This document shows, piece by piece, positions 49,724 to 63,980 of a stretch of DNA of 64,000 bases (position 1 is its first letter; the number at the start of each line of letters is the position of its first letter). The notes beneath the pieces are model-generated. The model was not told where the DNA came from, did no database searches, and saw only the letters and a list, made by a program, of their open reading frames with translations. Source of the stretch: Mansonella perstans (lineage: Eukaryota; Nematoda; Chromadorea; Rhabditida; Onchocercidae). The translations under genes were made by a program, and so were the position numbers. The DNA lies in the NCBI GenBank assembly GCA_037074765.1, contig JBAMDO010000562.1, positions 124,001 to 188,000 of the forward strand, written 5' to 3'.

Positions 49724-51365
49724 ATGGGTAAAGTTATGCGAGTCCTTGTAAGTGTTTCTTCAGCAATGACTTTAACAAAATATCATTTAAGGATTTCAGT
49801 GGAATCTCCTAACAAAAATCATACTGTATCGTAGTATTTTATAATGAAATTGTTGTAATATCACTTTTCCGTATCCATCCTTCTACCTTCCGTTGTAGCT
49901 GAATTTAAATTTTATGTTTATAGCAAAGAAGGAAGCCATAGAGAAATAGAAGGCTGAAGAAAGATAAATTGCAAATAATTATTTGTTATAGGTAGCTGGA
50001 TCGAAAGGAGTGGGAAAAACTGCGTGCTTAGAACAGCTCGCTTGTCTCACTGATATCACTGATAAGGTTTTTTTTTTTCTTTTCATAACTTCTGGAATGC
50101 TTGATTTTGCTCATAGATAATAACTTTCTTTTTTGTTCATTTAACTTCATTATAGATGGAAATTTGTTGATAGTATTTGCACTGTATTGTTATATATATG
50201 TTTTAGCCTTACATACCTACAATTGAAGATACATATCAAGTACAGATGGATTATGGAGATCGGTCTAAAGAAATTATGGTTTTTCACGATACAGCCGGAA
50301 TTAGTGATAGCGGCCCAATCAATCTTAAGCGATCCTATATTCAGGTATGCTTGTCTTTCATTCTACATTCAGAAAATTCTATTTCATTAATTTCAGAAAG
50401 TTGCACAGAGTTTCTTATTATAATAAGAAAAACTTCTGATTCTGTTGTAACTGTTTTACAGAGTTGACTATTCCATAACATTTATTATGAGATACTGGTA
50501 GGTACACTTCTTTCTTTTACTAATATGTACATTCTATAAGTGAATACCTCTTGATGTTACATCGCTTCATCTAAATAGAGCATTGTAATACAGGTAGCAG
50601 ACGCGTTTTTGTTAGTATACTCAGTTATTGATCATGAATCGTTCAACAGAATGGATGTGTTAAAAAAAACAATCGATAAACAATTTGGCAAAGAAAAGAA
50701 GGAGGTAACTTCACTAATGTTTAGTATATTTCTTGTAGTTTAGATGAATTTAGTGGTACTTCGCCTTGATCATTTTAGATGTTAGATCTTTTTTTAGTCC
50801 TTAGATTTGTTTATTGGAATGTTTTATGACATTTCAACTTTCAGGTACCCATAGTTGTTTTGGGGAATATGATTGATCTTCCAGGTAGAAAGGTTGATAG
50901 TGAGTTCGCAAGGAGTTGGGCTACCAAGGAAAAAGGTTGCTGCAGCTTGCACATATCTTACACCTACAACTTTTTTTTCCTAAACTGATCAATTTTCTTT
51001 GAAATTTTCACTTTCTTCAAGTTGAACATAATGTATGTGTAAATTTTTCAGTGAAATTATATGAAGTAACTGCAAAGAACCGTAACACATTGATTGATTT
51101 GGTCATATATTTAGGTAGCCGATATTTTCACTCACAGCGTAAGTTCTCTGTTGTAAAAATACTGTAGACTTTTTATACGCAATACCAATATGCATATTAA
51201 TTTAGATGGTAAGGCGATCTTTAGGACAGATTTTATGTAATCATTAAATTAGAAACTATTGGAATCCTCTCACTATTCATTTCATTTGCAGGCGAATCAA
51301 AATTTTCGCTCTCTAAGAAGCTGAAAGCCGAAAAATCTAACGCTGCCATAATGATGGATTTATAA
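49724..51365 (+). CDS. nkiras: KappaB-Ras (NF-kappaB inhibitor-interacting Ras-like) GTPase
   Basis: Vertebrate kappaB-Ras proteins bind IkappaB and RalGAP and restrain NF-kappaB and Ral signalling (family knowledge). Seven exons join in phase: 49724-49747, 49992-50066, 50207-50344, 50594-50704, 50845-50935, 51052-51138, 51292-51365. They give 199 aa; human NKIRAS1 is 192. Visible motifs: P-loop GSKGVGKT at residues 11-18, IPTIEDTY effector loop, DTAG in switch II followed by ISDSG in place of Gln61, LLVYSV, GNMIDL where Ras has NKxD, and EVTAKN for SAK. The residue equal to Ras Gly12 is Lys, and the Gln61 position is not Gln. This agrees with the atypical, GTP-prone nature of the family. There is no C-terminal CAAX box (it ends AAIMMDL), which is also a kappaB-Ras trait. 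Family assignment is strong, although single Ras-like alternatives cannot be fully excluded. Confidence 0.88.
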
Positions 51366-54300
51366 AATTACCGCTATGTTTTCTTTGTTATTGTTGAGCT
51401 TTACCTAGTCAACGAAATCAAAGAATTGCTTTCTTATTGGAGTCGCATCTACAAATATTTTTGCGATTTCCGTGTAGAGTGACTCATAACTAATGTCATC
51501 TGTACTCAGGTATAATTTCCAGCATTTTTTGTAAACTGCTCTGCAATTACAAAGTCAAAATCGTTGGGAGGAATCGAATCCTGCATTCTGTAGTCATAGA
51601 AGAAATGAGGAATATTTTTAAGACATTAACTGCCCTGATTATCTTTAAAAACAGAATTGCTTCTAGGTTGGTGGTCTTGCTCATCGATTTCTTCTATATT
51701 CTTATAGCTATGAATTGATGTATATCAAAAGGGTGATTCATATGCAATTCCTTTTCGCGATGTCGATTCTCTGTCCTATTAATAGGTGATAGTTTTTAAG
51801 GAGAGAAAAGCCATTCTCGTTCTTTCGGTTTTGTATTTTGCCATATCTTTGGCATATTGATAATTATTACTGCCAATTATTTTACATAGTTTTCATTGAT
51901 TATAATAACATCTATAACTTCGAATGATTTCTCAAATTTGATTTATCTGCATTTTCTTTTTATTTACGTAGAATACAGCATACGTACATTCAAACAAGTA
52001 GAAAATTTTTAAAAAACAGAGACGAGTATGACTTCTAGTTTGTCGAGATTAACCAATATCGCATCTTTTTGCAATTGAAACGGGGAAATCATTCATGTTA
52101 TACTGCAAGGCAATACTATCAATTCTGGACTACAGAAGATGAAAATTAGAGACTACATATGTCATCGACAAAGGTAATATTATCATTTGACATAAGATGC
52201 GATGGTACATGGCATTGTTTCAAGTATCTTCCCTTGTCAAAAAGCTTCTGATGTTCTGGGAAACTTTTTTATTTGAGAGGTCTCGGATTGAATTATATTT
52301 GACGGCACAGAAGAATACTTATGATAAAGGTTTACTAATACACTTTATCAGTTAAGCAGAATATTAAATAGAAAGCCGATCACTAGGTTGTTTAGTATAC
52401 AAAGCACAAGAGTGGTTGGTGATTGAATAGAATGTTCGAATCCTTGTAAAAATAATTTGAGAGTAATTCGGAGAGCGTTATTTGTCAAGGGGAAGTGAGG
52501 ATCGGCGTGAACTCAAGTGATTAACCCTCCATAGTGGAAGTGACTTACAGTTTTCTCAAATGTGCATATTGCTTTTTAATAGAGTAAAAGATACAGTTGT
52601 AAGAGTTTTGCTGATTACACTAATTTGGCATCAGAATAGAAGTTTAATTATTTGTTAGAAGATGATCAAACAGAGAAATCTGTCGACGGATAACTTTGTT
52701 TGTTACAATCTAGACATTGCGGTTAAGCTAGATTAACAGCCGGTTACAGCGAAATTCTATTTTTTTCTAAAATGATTATTTTTGGATTTCACCAGTTGTT
52801 AAAAGAGGTTATTCCTTTTACTTCGTTCTTTAATGGTAAATTATAATGTAAATCCCAACATTATATACGTATAAATGTATAGTTTTGGAGTTCAATCGAA
52901 AGAACTCAAAATACTCAGTAAAGGGTATTTATTTAATTCCTCGAATACAAAACAGGATTAAGAATTTACTTGCTTTGTTCAATACCGATATGGGAATGTA
53001 GTAGTAAGTTAATTACTGGTGGTTTGAAAGAATAAGCATTTATTGTTGCAAATGAAGCATTTGTTACCGAGTATCTGCAGTTATACCGCAATGTACGTAT
53101 TGTTGGAAAACACTACAAAAGGTTAAGAATTCAGTGCTACTCATCACTTTTAAAAAGCATTAATTCCAAAATGGAATCCAAAAACTAAGAGTGCTAAGCG
53201 TCCGATTCTTCAAGTACCTGTAAGATGTAGATTAATACATACCAAGCAGCAGGGAATATAATACACTGCAAACCAAAGATTGGCTTGGCATGAAAGTTGC
53301 TAGAACATAATAACTGAATTACACAGAGTCCTTCACAGATTTCTTAGGAAAAATAGGGAGTTTGTCTTGGATGATCTTTCCCTAGCCTTACATCATACAG
53401 ATCAGCTTCTTTACTGAAGTATTTCCAAAAAAAGTTATATTACCCGTTTAGGCATCTCTGAAGTAATTCATACAAGATTGAACCCGAAATCATCGAGTTA
53501 CACACGATAATCTAATTAGTTTATCTTTAGATTTATAAATGAGCCTAATTTTATTCAGTTATTATCAGTTGACCAAATTTTTTTTAATAGCAAGCGCAAA
53601 AATTTTTTCAATTTGAAAGCATTCTGAACTGGTTGTTTCGCTAACTGTTGGTTAAAATTGAATTATGTAAAAATGCGAGTTTGATTTACATTCTCAGCAG
53701 TTTCAGTATTTCTCTTCATATAGATTAACTTGTTAAATTTATGCGAAATAAAACTAGATTAGAGAGAAGAAAAATTCACCAAAATGACTGAATATTCAAC
53801 AGACATCGGGCAAACAACTAATATTAACATCATGTATCCAATTCATTTATTTGTTTTTTTACTTCGAATGATAAATCTGACTTGCAAGACGTTTTTCACA
53901 GAAAATTTTCTTTAGGAAATAACGACAATTTCCTTTTACAGCAAAAACAACGATAAGATAATAAGGAGATTAGTAACTGGATTTGATTTTTGCCAAAAAA
54001 GAATACATCAACAATTACTGCTTAGATGTTACACTACTGTGGGTCCCTTTGAGTAGAACAGTAATCATTATGATTGGTCAGATTTTGTTTTACTTTCTTA
54101 CTTGTGATGATTATATTCTTCAACTCAAAGAAGACTGAAGTACGCAAATATATGCACTTATTTTCATTCAAATTTATTTCATTTTATCATTTTGTACACT
54201 GCTGAAAAAAACAAACTGTCGTTTACTGCTGCTCAATCGATTAATCACAAACATCAACGACCATACAGTAGTAGATAATACCTGAATTAACGCTAACAAT

Positions 54301-55609
54301 TAACTAATGGTCTTCTAATTGGCTTTCTGTCTACCGCCAAAGTTTATCTTTACTGTTAATTTAAGTATCATTGACTATGAAATCTCGTTGATGAAAGAAA
54401 ACAATGGAGTTTCCCATACTAGGAGTGATCATTTAAGATCCAAGAATTATTTCTTCGTTAACTTCTGTCACTGGATTAAACTTTTTTTAATTTGTCAAAG
54501 CTGCAACATATTAAGAATGTTTGTTGACTCATATTTTGGCAGATTTAAAGCAAATTTCTAACAAGCAACGGAAAACTAGTAATCAATTACAAGTATGATT
54601 AATACTTTATGTCTCGACTTGCTTTGTTTCAGCATTAGTTTTTCATTTTTGCTAAGATATACGTATCATTGCTGTACTATCATTTTGCTAATTTACTATA
54701 AAAATACCACTAACTGTGAAGATGAAATACGTGTGTTATTAAGAGACCTTAAATTGTTTCGCATTATTATCTCTTTCTACTATAATTTTTTATGAAACTT
54801 ATGCTATCGAATTATTAGTTTAATGATGAGATGAAAATCGAAATCTCATCTTCATAAGCATTTCTTATCCTTAGTTGACATGATGAAATTTTTAGTAAAA
54901 ATTATGAACAACAACAACAAACAATGATTTTTAGATCATGTTTGCTGAGTTAACATATTACTCGCTGCATTAATTGAATAGCGATTGCAATTAAAATCAA
55001 ATAATAGTAAATTCATTTTGTAAAAGCACAAAATCATGCTTACTCAACTTTCCGTACACAAAGAAGTCAGACATTGCTCACTCAATCAGTGATATTCCTA
55101 ATAAAGCATGTTACGGAATTCATTTGACTCTAATTACACCATTAATTTACATTGCTTCAAATCATATTTTTCGATTATATTTGCTTGCTCCTTTCCTTTC
55201 ATTTTAAAAATTCAACATGCAATACATGAGGATACGGAGGATACGTTTCAGTTCATTTCCTTCTTTATCTTTTTTCAAATCAGTACATAAAAATTTCAAC
55301 AATGAGCACAAAAAATCTAAAGTGGCTTTAAAATGGGCTTTATCGCCTGGCATGTACAATTCACATTATTCACCATATATATCTATATATATATATGGAA
55401 AAGACATGCAATATAACACAGTAAATAACAGTAAAAAATAGTTCTTCCTTTGTAAACAACAAGTGGAAATAATTTAATCGCGAAAAACTAGAAGAACAGT
55501 TCATAAAAAGAACAAGGAATTAAATGTAGGATAAAGCTGAGCAATATGCAAAGACGATTTTCGTTGAGCATTTCGTTACCTATTAATTCATCATCTAACA
55601 CACAAAGTT
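51366..55609. other. Intergenic region, no supported gene
   Basis: These 4.2 kb are AT-rich. Short ORFs (54319-54561, 54595-54795, 55108-55290 plus) lack domain or splice evidence. A short (AT)n tract lies near 55377-55397. I saw no tRNA and no convincing bacterial remnant. Confidence 0.6.
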
Positions 55610-58600
55610 TCAAATAAAGCGCTTTTTACTTCCAAATATGGAGTCCTTCAAACGTTGACCTAGTCTACCACGTTTGTTCACCATCACTAAAATTTGAAGA
55701 TCAAATAATTTGAATACATGAAATATAACATCATTTGTTAAAACAAGCGATTTCGTTTCGCTGAGAAATTAGGGAGAAATATTGAATTTAAAAGATACAG
55801 AAATAACTTTCATATATAGAGTACGCGATCAATAATAATAACAAAATAAACCACTCAACTTACCGGAGGGAGCGGTAATGTCCATGTTTTGCACAACTTG
55901 CCTTTTCTCTTGACAGTTACTCAAACTATTACTTTTCATTAAAGGATTTGGCATTATTTCATTAGTGATCTGAAATAAAAAAGTAACTGAAATACACATG
56001 ACATATGCCTTTTCATTTCTATTTTCTTAAAAAATCTTAAAAAACAAGCGCATTTTTTTCAAAAGAAACTGTTAACCTTGTTGAGTGATACCAATGAGGC
56101 AGCACTGATTGGTGGCTTTGATGCAGTAATTTTCCGTAAAAATTGACCAATTCGGTTACTTGTCTTGATCGGACCAGATGCTTTATTTACAGTAGTTGAT
56201 AGTATATGATGATCACACTTTGACATATTGTCAAGCTCACTGCCATGTGAAAAGCGTTTCTCGTAGGTCTAATATGATGTAAGGTGGTTATTTTTCGATG
56301 ATATTCGCAGTGATAAAGACATATATAACGATGCATATAGCAGACAAAATGTAAATTTCATTCTTTTCATTAGACTAGAATATGTTCTATCTTACCTGAA
56401 TATTATCGTAGAAACCATCGTCTTCCTCATCCAAACTAGCTGCCCGAGAGGAAGCTGATTGCTTCTCATGCAGCAGCCCTCGATTACCAGGTAAATGCAG
56501 TGTCGATGAATGATTATTTGTTGATGCATACGATGACTGAGCACCTAACGATGAACCAGAAGAATAATAGCCACCAGTGTGAGAAGAATTTGAGGAACCT
56601 GCAATAACTCCTTTATTTGTTGTATATGAATATTCCCAGAAACGCTAGAAAAAAGTCTCACAGGAAGCTTAGCAATTCAATCTCAATAATGGTTATAACT
56701 TAGCAAAGAAAAAAATACCACTTATCCATATAATAAAATTAAATTTCGAAAAGTTAACATAAGTCCAATTTTTAGTAAGGATACTGACCTGATGGAAGAG
56801 GAGGTGGATGGGTCATTGGAAATGCCGAAATAAACTCATGTCTTGATGGTGTAACTGCTGAAGTAAGACGTCGCTTCGACTGAAAGATCGGACGAACCGT
56901 GGGAGAGGACTGCTTACTTGATGGTTTGGAATAGGAAGGAAACTGAAAGTATCATTATTATTCATCTTTGATCAACATCCAGAAAAATTCTATAGTTTTA
57001 TCCACTACTATCTTTTATTCCTCAATTTACATGTCGTTATGCATACCTCTTTCGGAGTAACAACAAAATCACTGATCTCGCAATAATTATCGTCATCTTT
57101 ATTGTCTGTAGTTGATTGAATGTTATCGCTGTTGCTGTTAGAAATACTACGGCGCCACACTGATCCATCTATAAAATAAGATTGGAGGTGGAAGAATTGA
57201 AAAATAAGAATAAACTGAAGAAAGAAACACGCAATCAAGTTGTATCGTCTAACAAGAGCAAAGAGATGGAAACATAAACCAAAAACAGATATTACGAAAA
57301 GAAAGTGAGAAATAAAGCAAGCAAAAAAAAGAAATGTCATTTAAAGAAGCATTCCATTATCAATGAAACTGTGCACTAAGGAACATGTAAAAAACTTATA
57401 AATATTAAATATTGGACATGACCAGTAGTAGTGGACATTAAGTAAATCTATTCAATTCAGAGCGATTCCGCATGTCACATATCACACCGTTCCAGTGATG
57501 CCATTATCTCTTGTCATTACTTTCTCTTTTCTATTCATTAATTTCAGAAGCTAACATAAAAAAGCTCAAAAAGAAACTATTCTCTTGTGATATCAGACCG
57601 CTCTCATTTCAATATTTTCAGTACCTATCAGACATCATTTAAGTTTCTTATGTCGCAGCTTCGAAATGAAAAATGGTTGAAAAGGAATAGATCAAATAAT
57701 ATAATGATTCTCTTGATACTAATAATATATTCTTTCTGATAAGAACTGATGAAGGCGAAGAGAGGACAGAGTGATCCTATTAAGTAATTACTTTGTTTTT
57801 TCTCGAATATGGACTGCATGGCTTCCACCTTGCTTGGATTTAACTTTTCCCGATTGATTGTTTCGAATGGAGACAACAATGAACTGCTTTTCACTCCCAT
57901 ATCTGCAAATTATGTTCAAAACTCTGTGAATTCTTCCTGCTGTTGAAAAGTGGAAAATTGAAATTGCATTGGTAAAACACTTACGTCCATACTTACGAAC
58001 TTTGGATTGTTGGCTCGGTGCTGTAACATCACTGATTACACTTTGCAGCATATTTTCCATCTCTTTAAAGGAATCATTCACTTTCTGAGGCTGTTGCTTG
58101 CGATCAGCATTGTACTCCGATCTATAAATATTACAAAATGAATGCTTATTTTGAACGAATTTATTCAAGAGCCTATGATTCATCAATAGAACTACCTATT
58201 GTACTTTGTTTCAACAGATGATTGGACATTGCTATATTGCAGTTGTTGGCTATCACTTGTTGATTTTTTGTAGTTATCAGCGTGACGCACAAAAAACTCT
58301 TTTCCAATGGGAAACGAACGTCGCTTACCAACTACTGATGTCTGAAATGCTTGTTAAGTTAAAAACAGATCAAAATATATTTTTTTTTTACGAAAAACAT
58401 CACCATAATTTAGTTATAATAATAGTTGGTGACAGCGATCGGATGCTTCTCACATTTCAGTTAATAATCAGTTAACATTTTTATAATGAGACGAAAAGAA
58501 AAAGGCTAATATAAGGAACTACCTGGTCAATGTTGAGTTCCAATTCCGCAACTAACGCATCGATCGTTGTAGTAGGATCTGTACTGTGAAGAGGTTGAAG

Positions 58601-61600
58601 TCGAATGTTAGATGATTCTGGTAAACTGGTCACTGAACCACGCATCGTTGAAATGCTGGATGTTTGTAGCGGCGTAAATGCGCCCGTTTTCCGTGCAGAA
58701 AATTGGACTCCTTCAGATCTCGCATTGCTCAGTGTATGTTGCACATTCTGAAGTCTCTATTTTTTTGACATATATTGTATACATTAATGCGTGTGTTAAT
58801 GCATGCAGAGAAGATATCAAGCAAGAAAAATATTACCTGAGATGCAGATCGCCATAATACTGCACCGTATCTCTGCTCTGGTACTTGACTGTACGATGGA
58901 ACCCTTTGTAGCGAGATTTGACTTTTATTTACATCGTCATTTTTTGTCCTAAAATACCGACATGTTAGCAAGAAAGTATTATCGCTTATCATTTCATTTG
59001 AATTTTTGGTGATAGCTTTCTCCCTCTTTCTCTCCTCCATAAGAAAGTATAATACTTGAAATATATTGAATAACAAGAACCAGATATTATTGCCATGAAA
59101 TGATTTAGAAAAACTGTTGAAATTATTCAAGTTGTCGGTGCTCCCAGTTGGAAAGTTGGAAGCCACTTGAGCCTTTAATGGTAAAGGTTTAATTGGATCT
59201 ATCTGCTGGAGATACTGGCCACTGTCACATTTATGCCTCGAAGGATTTATCTCATAAGCATTTGAATGTCTGCAAAGAAATTGAATTAGTCGATAATGGA
59301 ATATTAGGAGTTGTAGTAGGAGGCATGGAATAATATAGGCAGAGGGAAGCAATTACAGAAAATGATAAAATTGTTGAATTGATCAATGAGAAATTGGATG
59401 AAACCTACGTTACATATTTGCCTTTGAAACCAACATTCTGTATAAGATCCGGCACATCTCGCGTTTTTTTCTTTTTTCGACTTAATGAATTGATTGCTGC
59501 CACTTCTGCTGAACAGCTTCCTAACGAACATTCGTCCACATCATCAGCTTCCTGAAACAGTTACTGCTGTTTAAAAATCATTGTCTAATTTATGATTATT
59601 TCAAATTTTTGTATATTCTGAAAATTTTCCATTATAAATCTCAATTTTGGTCAGAGACTTAGATAACATGATTGTCTGATGACGGTTTCAAGCTTTAGCT
59701 AGAAAACCTATGAATGTTACTTTTGTATGTACTTAATCAGGAGTCAAGAAAAGTGATATGCCTTTAGGCGTATTTTTCAGGAAAATTATGACCATTTTCT
59801 CCAGTCTGATTTCTCTTAGGCATGTATCAACTAGCGTTCTTGTTGTAAATATATGACAATAATTGACTCTTAATTTGAAAAACAAAACTTCCAAGAAAAA
59901 GCTATAATTTTCAGTAATTTTGTCCAGAGAAGGGAAAGCTCACTGAAACAATATCAAAATATCTTTCTTAAAATCGCATACAATTCTTTGATTTTTCTGG
60001 TTCTAACCTGTAAAGTGCACAAAAAGCCGATTTTTCCCATATCACAATTAATTGCAATCGTGCAGGAATGACTAGAACATTAACTTTTACGCAATGGTAA
60101 CCAATGACCCGAGATTAGGTATGATCCAGAGGATATTAGGATTATAAATAGCGAGAAACAATGATTGAGCTTATCAACTGTGATATTTAAAAAAAGCATT
60201 TCCGGGCTAATTTTCCGAAAACTGGATTAAAACTATCTTTTGCTTCTAATCTTCCACAAATTTTTTATGAATCGCTCAATAGATTTCCCACAGAGAGAGA
60301 ATAAAATTTCATACTCTCCGGAATAGGTCAAGATACTTTTCTATTCGTTTTATTCCATTAATCAATAAACCGTGAAGTAATTTTTTTCACAGCACTAGTT
60401 TCATCTATGTTTATGTAAATTGAAAATCATAACTTCTAGATTTCTAACTAGACTTGTCTCATGTTTCCCTAGATTTTTAGATTTCTCTAATCATAACTAG
60501 ATTTCCCTAATGAATGTATTTTTACAGTGCGGATTTTTGAAAAATGGAAGCTTGATCTTTACCTACAATCATTCTTCTGATCGAGCATGGAACTACTGTA
60601 TTGTTAGAAATGTCAAAACAAGTGTGTGCTAAATATCACACGAAATAGAAAGTATATATACCTCTTCCACTCCACCAAGGATCAAATCTGGTTTTGGCTG
60701 AGTAGCAACCCATGATTTAATATTTCCAGTGAGCCATTTCCTAGTGAAATCCATCCTTTCATTTTTAAGTTTGCGATCTTGTGGCGGCAGCACAGTTATT
60801 TTCGGAATTTCAATATCTTCTGATGTTTGCTCGAATGAAGCAGCTTTTTCTCGCAAGCAATACTTTTCAGAAGCCTGAATGAAATCATTTTGTTTAGAAC
60901 AGAAATTCCAATAAATATCCTAAATATAACGGGGTATCTATCCAACCTATAATTTAAGCTATATACTTAAAAGGTGATTTGTTGTCCCAATTGTTTCCAT
61001 TTTGTTTTTTAACAAAAATTTACAGATTTAAAAGTTTCCAGAATTCGTAAGAAATGGTTCGCAATGCGCAACTTACCCCAGGCTTTGATGCGTGCAGCGA
61101 GTGCTTGTTGGCAGTTACAACGGACACTTGCGGCGTATTCATCTCTTCCAGGTCAACAACCCGCTTGACATTACTGCAATTATTCGGATAATCTATTTTA
61201 TTTCTATTACCACTTTTTTACATATCCTTAAACATCCCTTATTTTGAGAATGAAAATATATCACGAAAATTCATCGAGCACTTACAGTACATTTTAATTT
61301 GGCATAAAATGAGAATGGGATGAAGAAAGTAAGTGAATAATGATGAATCTTTATTCTCTAAATGTATACGATTTTTTGGTTTGAATAATAGCATAATGGA
61401 TCCCACTGTGACAAATTCTGCATTGCAATAGAATTAAGAAACTGAAAACGACAAGCAGAAGCACTGCAGCTGTAAAGGTTCAGTACTTTTTGTCAAAAAT
61501 AGAAATTACCCATTGTGCTGCAGTGGCTTCACTGCTGGTATGGCGACGTTCATCAAGTTTGTATCATTGTTTGAGGTTACTTTACGCACAAATGCTGCGG

Positions 61601-63980
61601 GAATTTCACGTGATCGCTTAGTGTTATTTACCTACAAATTTCCGAATTATTATGTAATTGTTGCCGAAATGATAAAAGCTACTAAGCGAACGATAATTGC
61701 ACCTGATTGCACTCTTTCTTGAGGTCATCGAATATCTGATCCAAATAGTTAATGGCTTCTTTAAATTTATTCCTCTGCGGGTAATGCTTGTATCTAGTCT
61801 GATCGTTCATCTGGTCCAACTGGAAAGTAGTTGTCTCCATCGTACCACTGCAATGCACATTATCCTTATGTGAATATTTTCCACTTACTAAATTCTTCTG
61901 TAAACGCCTATTTTCAAGCAACCATTATTATACCAGCATAATTAGCTGTTTACTAAGGAATAAATTTTCTCAAAATATGTTTCTTCCTTCTATTAGATAG
62001 AAGAACCGAACTTCAAAACAGTGTCATTTATTTCCTAAAGCAGTTGACGAGAAGTAGTGGCAGTGGAGCAATGATAACAAAAAACTGCAATGAAGCAGAC
62101 GCCATCCAGCATCGCAATGATAAAAATGATAGAAATGTTAACAGGTGGAGGGAAGAAGAATTTTCTATGTAATCGAGCATGGAAATCACTGCATAATATT
62201 TGTCATAATGCACCGTATCTGATCATTTTGAAAGACCAGAAAAATTCTAAATGATAAAAAAGTGGTCTCTCCGAAGCGTGCCATGGAATGCTTCATAAGT
62301 TCATTATAAAAACGGCATTTCACGAAACAAAAATTAAATAGTTTCCACAATAATTGGAATTATTTCTTTCAGCCTTCTAAACCTTATTTAATTTAACGCT
62401 GAAAAAAAATAATGAATAAACCTAAGATGACAAAGATAACTGAAAAAACTTTGCAAGATTTGTGAACTGACCATTCTTTTTTTCTTTTCCAGCAAAGAAA
62501 TGTAATAGCAAGCAAAAATATTGAAGAAAACTAAAACACCGAATGGTTGGTGATGGCAAAGTGCACTGCTGAATGAAATTGAAGGAAGGTAAAATTGTAA
62601 AAATGATCTGCTAGTAGAAATGAAGTTCCGCTTCGTGAGGGTTTCCTCAGATCAAGCAACACTATATTCCCATCGTTATTTATTATATTATATATTCCTA
62701 CCGTTATTTACACAAACAGTAATTGTAATGATATAATTGTCTCAGAACTAATGAAAGAGAAAACAAAATCATCGTTGAAGAAATGATTGCGAGTTAATAA
62801 AGATTTGTAATAAAATAAAAAAACCTTGAGTAAAACTGAACTAAATTATTAACTCCAGATATAATAGAAAACTTTATTCTCTTTTTTCCAGCAACCATGT
62901 AGAGCTTTTAAAAAACTGATACTGTGTCTGTACGATATTCCGGCACACTGTCATAGATTCATGCTTTTTCTATCTAACTATAATAACAAAATTCATCATT
63001 CTGCTCCGTGAAAATCTCACATTTAACACTTCATTTCCGGTTGCTACCATTAATCCGCATCTTTATTATAGATGCCCATGATAGAGATCCTCAATTTGTT
63101 TTATGTCCACATGTCCTTGGACAATCCTATTATTTAGTGATTTCATTCAAATTTCATTCAGTTGTTTTTCTTTCCAGCAGTTTTCAAAACATTTCCCTCC
63201 CATTTGCCCATATATACTGAATTCAACGAACCTATTATAAGAATCGATGCTAGTTGTTGATTGACGTCCATTTTTATCGATACGAGTGACCGGTATGTGT
63301 GCCGCATAACGTTCATGCCGTGGATGCGCCGCTGCTGCTACTGCAGCTGTGAAATTTGACGTTAAAGACGAACCTATAATTCGTGGAAATTTAAACTACT
63401 TTAGCGATTCGAGTTATGCAGCCCTCTCAAGTTGAATCTTAACTCGGCTCAAATCTTTTCAAATTATACTCATTCTATATCTCTACTTGAATTACATGGA
63501 TTCTCAAGCAATATCATCCTCCTCAGGTCACATCAGCAATCAGTACACGAATATCTAAGTGTCATAATAAATGGTAAAGTAGTTATTGAAACTAAATAGA
63601 AAAAAACTATAATAACTAGAATTAAAAACTTATATGAAGTACTTCAACCATTAAACCTGAGAAGGATGATATTGCTTCAGGATCGATAGAACAGATGGTA
63701 ATTCTGTCACTATTCGCACTCATAAATCAAATTAACAGTATATTGTAATGAGACAGGAAACTTTGTTGGATTAAAAATTTTTATGTGAGAAGTGTAATTT
63801 GAATGATTTATAGAAAACAACTGCTTGAGAAGCTTGTATGGAAGGGAAAGAAAATTTTTGAGCTTGAAATGATCAATTCTTATCAGTAATATTATTTTTG
63901 AATGACTAACTTTCAACAGAAGGATACCTACTGTGATCATTAACTGGAAGTTGCATTGTTATGTCCACCGTAGGTATATC
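55610..63980 (-). CDS. Unrecognised large Ser-rich, mostly disordered protein (probable scaffold), 5'-partial
   Basis: I do not recognise the family. About 20 exons read in continuous phase from 63980 down to a TGA at 55610-55612: 63932-63980, 63232-63346, 61703-61847, 61510-61631, 61077-61173, 60662-60874, 59409-59551, one around 59269 (end unclear), 58837-58948, 58523-58747, 58196-58341, 57985-58121, 57792-57902, 57047-57168, 56789-56942, 56396-56598, 56077-56268, 55864-55969, 55610-55686. More than 800 residues are visible. The sequence is rich in Ser, Thr, Asn and Lys. Ordered-looking islands are NKFKEAINYLDQIFDDLKKE, MDFTRKWLTGNIKSWV, KKKKTRDVPDLIQNV, TIDALVAELELNIDQ, VGKRRSFPIGKEFFVRHAD, KVEAMQSIFEKKQ, SLDEEDDGFYDNI and C-terminal RLGQRLKDSIFGSKKRFI. 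A Pro run (THPPPLPS) could bind SH3 or EVH1 domains. This suggests a cytoskeletal or signalling adaptor, by inference only. The start lies outside the window. Confidence 0.75.

Noticed and set aside
51550..51605. tRNA-like T-arm (GGATTCGATTCC on the minus strand)
   Set aside because: There is no matching A box, anticodon arm or acceptor stem; it is a chance palindrome.
52400..52460. B-box-like TGTTCGAATCC
   Set aside because: The surrounding sequence does not fold as a tRNA.
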